Origin: Paenarthrobacter sp. DKR-5
GTDB taxonomy: Bacteria; Actinomycetota; Actinomycetes; Actinomycetales; Micrococcaceae
DNA: 64,000 nt
Direction: 5' to 3'
Assembly (NCBI RefSeq): GCF_018531425.1
Contig: NZ_JAHBOI010000001.1
Coordinates: forward strand, 496,001 to 560,000
Under the pieces are notes generated by a model that was not told the DNA's origin, ran no database searches, and saw only the letters and a list, made by a program, of their open reading frames with translations. The translations under genes were made by a program, and so were the position numbers. This document shows positions 27,065 through 35,440 of the stretch, in pieces (the first letter of the stretch is position 1; each line of letters opens with the position of its first letter).

Positions 27065-27485
27065 GACGACTCTCCTCTAAAGAATGAATAAATAAGTGCA
27101 GAGCTACCTGCGGTTGGTTGCGGCCAGGGGCGTCCTGTCACCAGAGGTGGACCCGTTGCTGCCGCAGCTTGGCTGCGGGAAACGGCGGAAGTCGGAAAGC
27201 TGACGAGCTATGCTGCGAAAGTCTCTTCACTCCAAGGCAGACGGAAGCACGCAACCTGAGCCCCTAACTACCGGCCCGCGGGACGTGAGTCACCGCCAAC
27301 CGGAGCAATTGCGCACGCTCCGCGCCACCTAGCGCCCTCCTATCCTAGATTCCCGGGCCGATTAAGGCCAATCCGGACGGTTCGGGAGGGCGGCGGCACC
27401 GCACGACGACGGTGAATTATCAGTCATGCGGGCACTACAGCGCATTCACAGCAAGTAAACAGGATCCGTCAGCAAGATTTAATCC
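27065..27485. other. 421-bp intergenic region: long leader of rpmB operon and upstream of the flavin module
   Basis: No convincing ORF. On the minus strand it holds a sigma-70-like promoter (27342-27371) and then about 270 nt of leader before rpmB. The leader contains a perfect 7-bp hairpin CCGCAGC-TTG-GCTGCGG (27162-27178) and a GGAGC/GCTCC stem (27302-27321). The 100 nt nearest the flavoprotein gene are AT-richer but show no clear promoter or ribosome-binding site. No known riboswitch class recognised. Confidence 0.5.
27342..27371 (-). promoter_or_regulatory. Candidate sigma-70 promoter of rpmB-rpmG-rpsN
   Basis: On the minus strand TTGGCC (-35, 27366-27371) and TAGGAT (-10, 27342-27347) are 18 bp apart. 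Position and orientation fit the ribosomal operon. Predicted by eye only. Confidence 0.45.
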
Positions 27486-28898
27486 ATGAGCACCCGTCTA
27501 CTGCAGCAGCCCGTACGCAGCAGCGCCGTCGAGCACCGGATCCGTAACCGGTTCCGCGTTCGCATGCTCCGCACCGATTTCCTCACCGTCCTGTGCTGGG
27601 GTTCGGTTGCGGCGGCCCTGGCGCTGTTCCTCGCCGACGGCGGAGCACGCAAGTTCGCGACGATCCCGGACGCCCTGACCTCCATCGGGATCGTCGCCGG
27701 CCTCGTGGGCACCGACCTGGTGTTCGTCATGCTCCTGCTCGCTGCCCGGCTGCCCTTCATCGACCACACCATCGGCCACGACAAGGCCATGGCGTTCCAC
27801 AAGAAACTCGGGAAGCCCTCGCTGTACTTCCTGCTCGCGCACGGCGCGTTCCTGCTGCTGGGCTACGGCGCCGCCGCCAAAATGAACCCGCTCGCGGAGG
27901 CCGTAGACCTGTGGAACACGGTCGGAGACATGCCGCTGGCATTCATCTCGATGGCGCTCTTCATTGCCGTCGTCGTGTCCTCCCTGGTGGCGGTCAGGCG
28001 CAAGTTCCCGTACGAGTTCTGGTACGCCATTCACCTGCTGACCTACGCCGCCGTCCTGACGGCGCTTCCGCACCAGTTCAGCGTCGGCAGCCTGTTCGCT
28101 GAAGGAACGTGGCAGCGCTGGTACTGGATCGGGCTGTATGTAATAACCGGTTCGGCCCTGGTCATCTTCCGGGTGATCGCCCCCATCGACCTCACCCTGC
28201 GTCACAAGCTCACGGTGTCCCGGGTCACCCTGGAGGCCCCCGGCGTCGTCAACATCGAGATGACCGGCCTTGACCTCGCCTCCCTGCAGGCGGAGGGCGG
28301 ACAGTTCTTCATCTGGCGCTTCCTCGCCCCAAGGCTGTGGTGGCATGCCCACCCGTTCTCGCTTTCGGCCGCGCCCGGGGCGAACAGCTTGCGCATCACC
28401 GTCCGCGACCTGGGCAGGGGTTCGGCGAAACTGGCAGGACTGCGGCCCGGAACCCGCGTCGTCGTGCAGGGACCCTACGGGCTCTTCACCGAACGGGCCC
28501 GAAGCCGCCGCCGGCTGGTGATGATCGGCGCCGGAATCGGCATCACGCCGATCCGTTCGTTGCTGGAGCGTTCAGCGTTCGACCCCGGCGAGGCCGCAGT
28601 GGTGCTGCGCAGCGGCAGCGACGAGCACCTCTACCTGTACGACGAGATCTATAACCTGTGCGCCAGCCGCGGCGCCAGGCTCTACGTCGCGATGGGCCAG
28701 CGGGCCCGCGGCGTCGACTCCTGGCTGCCCGAAGAGGCACTGCGCGCCGGTTACGAGCTCCGCTCCTACGCCCCGGAAGTGGCCGATGCCGACGTCTACG
28801 TCTGCGGGCCGCGCAACTGGGCGGACCTGGTGGTCCGGGACGCGAAGCTGGCCGGCGCCTCCGACGAACAGATCCACTACGAAAGGTTCGACTGGTGA
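27486..28898 (+). CDS. Ferric-reductase-like transmembrane flavoprotein
   Basis: 470 aa. Six membrane helices in the N-terminal half with a ferric reductase-like pattern and paired His residues for haem (MAFHKKLG, LLAHGAF, YAIHLLTY, ALPHQF). The C-terminal half is a ferredoxin-reductase unit: FAD site HPFSLSAAPG, pyridine-nucleotide site GAGIGITPIRSLL and terminal VCGPRNW...YERFDW. It should pass electrons from cytoplasmic NAD(P)H through FAD and haem across the membrane. No Shine-Dalgarno before the ATG. Followed by a GTGA overlap into the FMN-binding gene, then ApbE. Confidence 0.88.
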   Translation: MSTRLLQQPVRSSAVEHRIRNRFRVRMLRTDFLTVLCWGSVAAALALFLADGGARKFATIPDALTSIGIVAGLVGTDLVFVMLLLAARLPFIDHTIGHDKAMAFHKKLGKPSLYFLLAHGAFLLLGYGAAAKMNPLAEAVDLWNTVGDMPLAFISMALFIAVVVSSLVAVRRKFPYEFWYAIHLLTYAAVLTALPHQFSVGSLFAEGTWQRWYWIGLYVITGSALVIFRVIAPIDLTLRHKLTVSRVTLEAPGVVNIEMTGLDLASLQAEGGQFFIWRFLAPRLWWHAHPFSLSAAPGANSLRITVRDLGRGSAKLAGLRPGTRVVVQGPYGLFTERARSRRRLVMIGAGIGITPIRSLLERSAFDPGEAAVVLRSGSDEHLYLYDEIYNLCASRGARLYVAMGQRARGVDSWLPEEALRAGYELRSYAPEVADADVYVCGPRNWADLVVRDAKLAGASDEQIHYERFDW

Positions 28899-29482
28899 GA
28901 AGACGAGGAATAGCAGCAGCAACACTGGCTTCCGCAGGCATCCTCGCCGCCGGATTGCAGCTCGGCGCACACTCAGGGACGTCAGTATTGGCCGGACAGG
29001 CCGCCAGCAGCAACGGCGGCGGAGAAAAGCCCGGCACGGGGCCCGCCACCGGCAGCAGCTCCTCCGGTTCCGGGGCAGCATCCGGTTCCGGGTCCGCCTC
29101 GACCGGCTCCTCCGCCGGTTCGGGCAGCACGGGTTCGGGCAACGCCAGCTCGGGAAGCAGCGGGTCGGGAAGCAGCTCATCGTCAGGCTCGACGGCGAAG
29201 AGTGGCACCTTCACAGGCCAGAGCGTCTCCACCCCCTACGGGAACGTGCAGGTACAGGTGACCATTGCTTCCGGCAAGATCGCCGAGGTTACCCCGCTTC
29301 AGCTCACGGACGCGGACGGCCGCTCCCAGATGATCAGCTCCCAGGCCGCACCGATGCTGCGCTCCGAAGTCCTCCAGGCCCAGTCCGCCAATGTGCAGTC
29401 CATCGGCGGGGCCACCTACACCAGCGAGGGCTACCTGACGTCGCTGCAGTCGGCGCTGGACGCCGCAAGCTACAAGGGCTGA
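28895..29482 (+). CDS. Secreted FMN-binding protein with Ser/Gly-rich linker
   Basis: 195 aa. N-terminal signal/anchor (RRRGIAAATLASAGILAAGL), then about 70 residues of almost pure Ser/Gly/Thr, then an FMN_bind domain (GTFTGQSVSTPYGNVQVQVT onward). The motif GGATYTS near residue 170 contains the Thr expected to receive FMN covalently. GTG start overlaps the upstream stop (GTGA). The ApbE transferase encoded 1 nt downstream probably attaches the FMN. Likely extracytoplasmic electron acceptor from the membrane flavoprotein. Confidence 0.88.
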   Translation: MRRRGIAAATLASAGILAAGLQLGAHSGTSVLAGQAASSNGGGEKPGTGPATGSSSSGSGAASGSGSASTGSSAGSGSTGSGNASSGSSGSGSSSSSGSTAKSGTFTGQSVSTPYGNVQVQVTIASGKIAEVTPLQLTDADGRSQMISSQAAPMLRSEVLQAQSANVQSIGGATYTSEGYLTSLQSALDAASYKG

Positions 29483-29483
29483 G

Positions 29484-30281
29484 ATGGAGCAACCCGACGG
29501 CGGCGGGACGCCCCTCTCCACCAACACCTTCAGTTCCATGGGAACGGTCGTGAGCCTCTCGTTTCCGGCCGCCGTCGACCCGCTCTTGCAGGACGCCGCA
29601 CTCGCCGCGGCCGACGAAGTCTTCCACGCCCTGGATGAACGGTTCAGCCTCTACAGGCCCGCATCCGAGCTGAGCCGGCTCAACGAGGGCACGCTGCGGC
29701 TGGCCGAGGCGTCCCCCCAGCTGCGCGCCGCCTACCAGCAGGCCGCGGACTGGCGTCTCAGGACGGACGGGGCCTTCACACCGGACCGCCCGGACGGCGC
29801 GCTGGATCTGTCCGGCATCGTCAAGGCCCTCGCCATGCAGGACGCGGGCAACGCCGTCCGGTCCTTGGGGCTGGCGGACTGGTGCCTGAACGCGGGAGGC
29901 GACGTGCTTTGCGCCGGCCGCCCGGCCGAGGGCTCGGACTGGACGGTCGGCATCGTGGACCCGGCGGACCGTTCCGCGCTCGTCACCGTTGCCCCGCTCG
30001 ACCCCGCCGCCGGACGCGCGGCGGTGGCAACGTCAGGCACTGCGGAGCGCGGCGAGCACATCTGGGCGGCCGGTGCCGGCGCCGGGGCGCGAACGTTTGC
30101 CCAGGTGAGCGTGGTCGCGGCCGACATCGTCACGGCGGACGTTCTCGCCACGGCGGTGATCGCCGGGGGCCAGGCCATGCTGGACAAGGCCGTCGGCGGC
30201 TGGGACGTCGAGATCTTCGCCGTCGACCGTTCCGGCCAGTTGCTGGCGACGCCACTCTTCCGCGCGCCGGCGGCCGGCTAG
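29484..30281 (+). CDS. apbE: FAD:protein FMN transferase (ApbE family)
   Basis: 265 aa. Transfers FMN from FAD to a Thr of a target protein. Recognisable segments: SSMGTVVSLSFP at the start, DERFSLYRPASELSRLN, GALDLSGIVKALAMQDAG (the conserved Gly-x-x-Lys), LNAGGDVLCAG and the Mg-site region SVVAADIVTADVLATAVIAG. No obvious signal peptide. Starts one base after the FMN-binding gene, its evident substrate. The stop overlaps the convergent SGNH gene by 4 bp. Confidence 0.93.
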   Translation: MEQPDGGGTPLSTNTFSSMGTVVSLSFPAAVDPLLQDAALAAADEVFHALDERFSLYRPASELSRLNEGTLRLAEASPQLRAAYQQAADWRLRTDGAFTPDRPDGALDLSGIVKALAMQDAGNAVRSLGLADWCLNAGGDVLCAGRPAEGSDWTVGIVDPADRSALVTVAPLDPAAGRAAVATSGTAERGEHIWAAGAGAGARTFAQVSVVAADIVTADVLATAVIAGGQAMLDKAVGGWDVEIFAVDRSGQLLATPLFRAPAAG

Positions 30282-31090
30282 TCCCCCGCCGGGGCGCCCT
30301 GCGGCTGAACGGCCGGGCGGGCAACCGGATCGAATCGTGTCAGCCGGGGATACCGGGGCGACAGCGCGTCCCCCGAGGACACGCCGCGCAGCCGGCGCCC
30401 CAGCCATGGCCCCACGTACGTGCGCGCCCAGTCCGCGTTCGCCCGGATGCTCTGCAGCGCCGTCAGCACGGGCAGGTCCGGCAGTGCCGGGTGCTCGGTG
30501 AGGTCCTCGGCTTCGATCAGCGCCAGCACCTTCTTCGCCATCAGCAGATGCCCGGCCGCGGACATGTGCATCCTGTCCTGGCCCCACATCCGCCAGTCGC
30601 GGAACTCCCTCATCCGCCAGTAGTCAACGATCAGGGCGCCGTGGTTGTCGGCGATTTCGCGCACCAGCTCGTTGTAGATCGCTGTCCGGCCGCGCATGGT
30701 CCCGAATACGGCGGAGGCGCTCGCGTCAAAGCCTGTGAAGAGGAGCACCGTCGCGCCCGAGGCCCGCAGCCGGCGCACGCCGTCGTCGTACCGGGCCATC
30801 AGGGCGTCGATGTCGATCCGCGGCCGCAGGATGTCGTTGGCACCGGCATAAAGGGTCACCAGGGTGGGCGCAAGGGCCAGCGCGGCGTCCACCTGCTCGT
30901 CCATGATTGCGCGGAGCTTCCGGCCCCGGATGGCCAGATTGGCGTAGCCGAACGCCGGATCGGCCAGCATCAGCTGCTCGGCCACCCTGTCGGCCCAGCC
31001 CCGGACACCGTTGGGCAGCGAGGCATCATCGTCCCCCACGCCCTCCGTGAACGAGTCGCCCAGTGCCACGTATCTGGCCGAGAATTCCAT
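30278..31090 (-). CDS. SGNH/GDSL hydrolase (copy A)
   Basis: 270 aa. Block I ALGDSFTEGVGD holds the nucleophile Ser; the Gly of block II (NLAIRGRKL) and Asn of block III (YAGANDIL) form the oxyanion hole; block V DRMHMSAAGH supplies Asp and His. Esterase or acyl-hydrolase, probably cytoplasmic (no signal peptide). ATG 31090 chosen for its GAGGAG site. A second homologue lies at 31714, on the other side of a MarR gene. Confidence 0.88.
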   Translation of the reverse strand: MEFSARYVALGDSFTEGVGDDDASLPNGVRGWADRVAEQLMLADPAFGYANLAIRGRKLRAIMDEQVDAALALAPTLVTLYAGANDILRPRIDIDALMARYDDGVRRLRASGATVLLFTGFDASASAVFGTMRGRTAIYNELVREIADNHGALIVDYWRMREFRDWRMWGQDRMHMSAAGHLLMAKKVLALIEAEDLTEHPALPDLPVLTALQSIRANADWARTYVGPWLGRRLRGVSSGDALSPRYPRLTRFDPVARPAVQPQGAPAGD

Positions 31091-31185
31091 CGCTTTGCTC
31101 CTCACGCGTCCGTCGTCCGGCGTCAATTGTTCCACGCCGCTGACAATGGGCCGGCGGTCCGTTCGTTGTGCCCGGTGGCGGAGAG

Positions 31186-31677
31186 TCAGGATTCCTGGTC
31201 CGCCGGGCGCAGGATCCAGTGTTTCGGATCGAGGCCGGCGACAATCCGCTCGCCGATGCGGCGCAGGTCCTCGACGTCGCCCTCCTCCAAGGTGTCAAAG
31301 ACCAGCTGGCGAACGTTCTCGACGTGGTCCGGCGCCAAGGAGACGATGGCGTCCATGCCCGCCTGGGTGATCGACGCCGTCGTCACCCGACCGTCCCCGG
31401 GACTGGACTGCCGCTCCACCCAGCCGCGGCCTCCGAGTTTGGTCACCACATGGGAGAGCCGGGACAGTGACGAGGAGGTGCGTGCCGCCAGCTCGGTCAT
31501 GGGCAGGGCACGGCCGTGCGCCTCGGAGAGCATCGCGAGCACGGTGTAGTCGAAGAGCGTGATCCGGGCGGCCCGCTGCAACTGCGCATCGAGCGCACCG
31601 GGCAGGACTGTCATAACGGACAGCAGCGCGAGCCAGGCCTTGCGTTCCTCGGGGGTGAGCCAGCGTGCGTCCGTCAT
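31186..31677 (-). CDS. MarR-family transcriptional regulator
   Basis: 163 aa (six bases longer if GTG 31683 is used). Winged HTH with recognition segment LAARTSSSLSRLSHVVTKLG and wing SSPGDGRVTTASITQAG. It belongs to the MarR group that begins with TPEERKAWLALLSV. Sits between two paralogous SGNH hydrolases transcribed in the same direction, so it may regulate one or both. Ligand unknown. Confidence 0.87.
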   Translation of the reverse strand: MTDARWLTPEERKAWLALLSVMTVLPGALDAQLQRAARITLFDYTVLAMLSEAHGRALPMTELAARTSSSLSRLSHVVTKLGGRGWVERQSSPGDGRVTTASITQAGMDAIVSLAPDHVENVRQLVFDTLEEGDVEDLRRIGERIVAGLDPKHWILRPADQES

Positions 31678-31713
31678 GGGCACGAGTCTAATGTCACCGC
31701 CGGCGGCGTTCCC

Positions 31714-32628
31714 TCACGCCTGTCCGGCGACGACGGGCCGCAGCAAGGCCGCTGCCGGCACCGGAACCGCGGCGGGCGTGACGGCGGTTTCCGGCACGGC
31801 AGCCGGGGCGACGCGGGCGGCAGGAGCGGACAGCCCCGCGAAGCCGGTCGTAAGCCGCGGATCGACCGGGCCCAGTACCGGCCAGCGAGCCGAAAGCCCG
31901 TCCCCCGATGTCCTGCCCCGGGCGCGGCGCACCAGCCAGGGCCGCACGTCGCGGTAGAGCCACGTCGCCCCGTCGGCCGCGCCGCGCCACCCCGAAGCGC
32001 CGCGTTCGGCTCCTTCAAGTGCAGCGGCGACGGCGTCGTCAAGAGCATGCGGCACGCGGAGCACCTCAAGGACCTTCGCCGCCAGATACAGATGGCCAGC
32101 CGTGGACATATGCAGCCGGTCCGCGGACCAGAGCCGCCAGTCCTGGAACTGCTCGAAGCACCACGAGTCCACCAGCAAGGCACGGTGCCGGGAGGCGATG
32201 GCACGGATGTGGCGGTTGTAACTCTGGTTGCGAGCGCGCAGCGGCGCCAGGCCAGCGGAGAGCGGTGCGTCGAAGCTGGTGAAGAGCAGCATGCGCGCCC
32301 CGCCCGCGGACAGCCGGGCGACGGTGTCCTCGAACTGCGCGGCGAGCGCACCCAGGTCGACGCGGGCATGCAGCAGGTCGTTGCCGCCGGCGCACAACGT
32401 CACCAGGGTCGGCTCCATCGCTACCGCAGCGTCCACCTGCTCTCCCACGATCTGGCCCAGCTGCTTGCTGCGCACGGCGAGGTTGGCGTAGCTGGTGTCC
32501 GGGGCGAGCTGGGCGAGCCTGGCGGCGACGAGGTCCGCCCACCCGCGGACGCCGTTCGGCAGGCCGGGGTCGGCGTCACCGACTCCTTCGGTGAACGAGT
32601 CGCCCAAGGCCACAAAACGCGTGTTCAC
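31714..32628 (-). CDS. SGNH/GDSL hydrolase (copy B)
   Basis: 304 aa, paralogue of the protein at 30278 with the same blocks: ALGDSFTEGVGD, NLAVRSKQL (block II, here without the usual Gly), CAGGNDLL (block III Asn) and DRLHMSTAGH. It has an Ala/Pro/Val-rich C-terminal tail of about 50 residues that copy A lacks. Likely an intracellular esterase of unknown substrate. Confidence 0.87.
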   Translation of the reverse strand: MNTRFVALGDSFTEGVGDADPGLPNGVRGWADLVAARLAQLAPDTSYANLAVRSKQLGQIVGEQVDAAVAMEPTLVTLCAGGNDLLHARVDLGALAAQFEDTVARLSAGGARMLLFTSFDAPLSAGLAPLRARNQSYNRHIRAIASRHRALLVDSWCFEQFQDWRLWSADRLHMSTAGHLYLAAKVLEVLRVPHALDDAVAAALEGAERGASGWRGAADGATWLYRDVRPWLVRRARGRTSGDGLSARWPVLGPVDPRLTTGFAGLSAPAARVAPAAVPETAVTPAAVPVPAAALLRPVVAGQA

Positions 32629-32698
32629 GGCATCAGGGTAGACCCGGGGGAGGGCGGACGGGAGAGTATTCGGTAACGCCGCGCTGAACAGCGGATGA

Positions 32699-33736
32699 CT
32701 AGGCCGCTCCGTGGCCCTCGGCCACTTCTTCGCCGGGCTTGACCGGGCCTGGTGGGGTTCCGTCGCCGAAAGGCCTGCCGCCGAGTTCTTCCCGCCCGTG
32801 CGGGGTCAGCCAGCCGCTCAGAGCCGGGCCCTTGGGCACGATCCCGGTCGGATTGATGTCCTCGTGCACGATGTAGTAGTGCTGCTTGATCTGCACGAAG
32901 TCGGTCGTGTCGCCGAAGCCGGGCGTCTGGAACAGGTCCCGGGCATAGGCCCACAGCACCGGCATTTCGGAAAGCTTCTGCCGGTTGCACTTGAAGTGGC
33001 CGTGGTAGACGGCATCGAACCGGGCGAGCGTGGTGAACAGGCGCACGTCGGCCTCGGTGATCGTGTCCCCCAGCAGGAAGCGGCGTGTGCTGAGCCGGTC
33101 CTCCAGCCAGTCCATGGCGGTCCAGAGCCGGTCGTACGCCTTGTCGTAGGCTTCCTGGGAGCCGGCGAAACCGCACCGGTAGACGCCGTTGTTCACTTCG
33201 GTGAAAACCCGGCGGTTGACGCTGTCAATTTCCTCGCGCAGCGGTTCCGGGTACAGCTGCGGCGCTCCGTCCCGGTGGAACTCGGTCCACTCGGTGGAGA
33301 AGTCCAGGGTGATCTGCGGATAGTTGTTGGTCACCACGGCGCCGGAAGCGATATCGACGACGGCGGGCACGGTGATGCCGCGCGGGTAGTCGGGGAATCG
33401 CTTGAAATACGCTTCCTGCAGGCGTTCGATGCCCAGCACAGGGTCCCGTCCGTCCGGGTCCAGATCGAAGGTCCAACTGCGGGCGTCGTGCGTGGGTCCC
33501 GGCATCCCGACCGAAATCGCGTCCTCGAGGCCGAGCAACCGGCGGACGATGAGCGTCCGGTTAGCCCACGGGCAGGCGCGCGCCGCGATCAGCCGGTAGC
33601 GGCCGGGCTCGACGGGCCAGCCGTCCCTGCCGTCGCGTGTGATGCGGTCTTCGATGTAGTTCGTGTCCCGGTTGAACTCCTGGCCGCCGGTGACGTAGGC
33701 GCCGCGGGTGCTGTGTTCGCTCGACTGGGTTGCCAT
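32699..33736 (-). CDS. Glutathionyl/mycothiolyl-hydroquinone reductase family protein
   Basis: 345 aa, omega-class GST of the ECM4/YqjG type. Active-site Cys55 lies in AARACPWANRTL. The GST C-terminal helical domain contains WLEDRLSTRRFLLGDTITEA and ADVRLFTTLARFDAVYHGHF. These enzymes reduce thiol conjugates of hydroquinones. Actinobacteria use mycothiol instead of glutathione, so mycothiolyl-hydroquinones are the probable substrate. Slightly long for the family because of a C-terminal Pro/Gly tail. Confidence 0.9.
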   Translation of the reverse strand: MATQSSEHSTRGAYVTGGQEFNRDTNYIEDRITRDGRDGWPVEPGRYRLIAARACPWANRTLIVRRLLGLEDAISVGMPGPTHDARSWTFDLDPDGRDPVLGIERLQEAYFKRFPDYPRGITVPAVVDIASGAVVTNNYPQITLDFSTEWTEFHRDGAPQLYPEPLREEIDSVNRRVFTEVNNGVYRCGFAGSQEAYDKAYDRLWTAMDWLEDRLSTRRFLLGDTITEADVRLFTTLARFDAVYHGHFKCNRQKLSEMPVLWAYARDLFQTPGFGDTTDFVQIKQHYYIVHEDINPTGIVPKGPALSGWLTPHGREELGGRPFGDGTPPGPVKPGEEVAEGHGAA

Positions 33737-33856
33737 GCCCCCACCCTATGCCCGCCGTTGCGGGGACAGGCAACACCGGCCATTCTCTTCCTAGGGCGCC
33801 GTCTTGTTGGGCGCGGCCTTGTTGCGGCGCCGTCGGGCGCATGTTTTCCTGATCCC

Positions 33857-34747
33857 GTGAGCACCGACCAGCTGTCCGACGCCGCGCGGGAGCTGTATGC
33901 GCTGCCCCCGGACGAGTTTGTCGCCGCCCGCAACGAGCGGTCCAAGCGGGCTGCGCGGGAGGGGGATAAGGAGTCAGGCGCCAAGATCAAGGCGCTGGCA
34001 AAGCCCTCCGCCGCCGCCTGGGCCCTGAACATGCTGGCACGGCAGGAGCCGGGCCTGGTCGGGTCAGTCGTCGCACTCGGCGCCGAGCTTCGGGCCGCGC
34101 AGGAGCACCCGGACCGGAAAAAGCTGACCGAGCTGGGCCGACGACGTCACGAGGTACTCAAGCAGACGGTCGACCGGGCGGGAGAGCTGTCCAAGGAACT
34201 GGGCCACCCGCTCAGCGCTGCGGCGGTCTCCGACGTCGAAAGATCACTCTGGGCCGTCCTGGCCAGCGCGGGAGCGGCCGCCGCAGTGAGTGCTGGCTCG
34301 CTCGTCAAGACGCTCTCCCCCACCGAGCTCGAGCCGCCGGACGTGCAGGCCGCGGTGGCGGTCCCCGGGGTGCTGGAGTTCAGCGCACTGCAGACAGAGC
34401 CGTCGGCCGCGCCGGTTGAATCGAAGAGCCGCCGCAGCAGCGCGGAGGCGGCCCGCCGGGCCAAAGCTGAGCGCCGGGCCGAGGACTCGGAACGCCGGGC
34501 ACACGACGCGGACGCCGAGCTGGCCGCCGCCGACCATCATCTGGAGGACCTTGAGCGGCGCCGCGACGGGATGACCGCCGAACTTGAGGAACTGGAGGCG
34601 AAGATCGAAGCCGCCGAGCGCGACCTGCTCGACATCGACCGGCGTGTGCGGGCCCTCCGGCGCGACCGCGAGCGCGCAGCCCTCACCGCCGACGACGCGC
34701 GGGCGGCCGCCGACCGTGACCGGGACGAGCTGGACAGGCTTTCCTGA
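33857..34747 (+). CDS. Coiled-coil protein of unknown function
   Basis: 296 aa. The N-terminal 100 residues (ELYALPPDEFVAARNERSKR, KPSAAAWALNMLARQEP) match a pattern seen in many actinobacterial hypothetical proteins. From about residue 195 to the end it is a highly charged heptad-like coiled coil (ERRAEDSERRAHDADAELAA, LEELEAKIEAAERDLLDIDR). GTG 33857 selected because conserved sequence begins there. Soluble and probably structural or partner-binding; no function is known. Confidence 0.75.
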   Translation: MSTDQLSDAARELYALPPDEFVAARNERSKRAAREGDKESGAKIKALAKPSAAAWALNMLARQEPGLVGSVVALGAELRAAQEHPDRKKLTELGRRRHEVLKQTVDRAGELSKELGHPLSAAAVSDVERSLWAVLASAGAAAAVSAGSLVKTLSPTELEPPDVQAAVAVPGVLEFSALQTEPSAAPVESKSRRSSAEAARRAKAERRAEDSERRAHDADAELAAADHHLEDLERRRDGMTAELEELEAKIEAAERDLLDIDRRVRALRRDRERAALTADDARAAADRDRDELDRLS

Positions 34748-34771
34748 GCTCGTTGATGACGGCGCCCAAAG

Positions 34772-34803
34772 GTTCCGTGCACGGTAAGGGACCGGCTAAC
34801 GGG
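34772..34803 (+). repeat. Dispersed short repeat, copy 1
   Basis: A 32-bp unit beginning GTTCCGTGCACGGTAAGGGA that matches 26 of 32 positions of a second copy at 36213-36244. A third, shorter copy of the core GTGCACGCTGAGGGA lies at 36885-36902. All three sit between genes in the 34.7-36.9 kb patch and in the same orientation. Confidence 0.55.
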
Positions 34804-34813
34804 CATCGCGAGA

Positions 34814-34833
34814 AAGGCATACCTATATGCCTT
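34814..34833. promoter_or_regulatory. Palindrome upstream of a small hypothetical gene
   Basis: AAGGCATA-CCTA-TATGCCTT: perfect 8-bp arms with a 4-nt centre, 71 bp before the start of the gene at 34904. Could be an operator or a small hairpin. No regulator gene is adjacent. Confidence 0.4.
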
Positions 34834-34903
34834 GTCCGTGGATGCAAGGAGTATGTCCGGTGAAGCTGGATCGGCGCTGAGCCCAACGGAGTAGAAGACA
34901 ACC

Positions 34904-35269
34904 ATGAGATACCGGCAGACAGATGAATTCACTGTTACGGCGGCACGGGCCAGCGCCGTCGAGACTCTCAGTCGGCGCCTCCAAACGTCCGGATATCGCG
35001 TTGAAGAAACCGAGTGGGGACTCGCGGCACGAACCGGCTCCGACCTTATTTTTCGCATCATGGGCCTGTTCAGCCCAAACACCGTTCCAGTCGGGCTTGA
35101 GGTTGTGCTTGAGGATGCGGGTTCCGGGACGAGGATCCAGTGCACGGCTTTTGACCGCATGGGGTGGTACATCAATGCGAAACCGGCCTTAGGGGCAGAC
35201 AGAGTTCTGGACTGCAAGCTTTCGGCGGCGTTGAGCGAAGTCAGGGATGCTTTTGGCAATACGCACTAG
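34904..35269 (+). CDS. Hypothetical protein
   Basis: 121 aa, soluble, not recognised. An alternating beta/alpha pattern (EFTVTAARASAVETLSRRLQ, GYRVEETEWGLAARTGSDLI, GLEVVLEDAGSGTRIQCTAF) suggests a small alpha+beta domain. Weak GGAG ribosome-binding site. Flanked by a palindrome upstream and gene remnants downstream; codon use is less extreme at third positions than in neighbouring genes, in keeping with recent acquisition. Confidence 0.6.
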   Translation: MRYRQTDEFTVTAARASAVETLSRRLQTSGYRVEETEWGLAARTGSDLIFRIMGLFSPNTVPVGLEVVLEDAGSGTRIQCTAFDRMGWYINAKPALGADRVLDCKLSAALSEVRDAFGNTH

Positions 35270-35317
35270 TCCATGTCACAGTCGAGCGCCCGTCCTACGG
35301 GTTAGAGAGGATCCGCG

Positions 35318-35425
35318 ATGAGCTTGCGATGGCCGCCCCCCTTAGTTTTCGAAATTGTCGGAACCATCGCGCTGACATTCGCTGTACTGCTTCTTTCTAA
35401 GGGAGCGGTTTCCCGAGCGGTTTCC
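35318..35425 (+). pseudogene. Truncated small membrane protein (5' fragment)
   Basis: Begins with ATG after an AGAGGA site and encodes one transmembrane helix (PLVFEIVGTIALTFAVLLLS followed by KGAVSR). Its frame then runs into the C10 tract and into sequence that is antisense to the acetyltransferase, which has no protein character. Most likely the 5' end of a gene cut off at the junction. Confidence 0.4.
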
Positions 35426-35440
35426 CCCCCCCCGAAACGT

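Noticed and set aside
27065-27340. Riboswitch or Zur box upstream of rpmB
   Set aside because: The leader has hairpins, but no recognisable riboswitch core and no palindrome like the actinobacterial Zur site.
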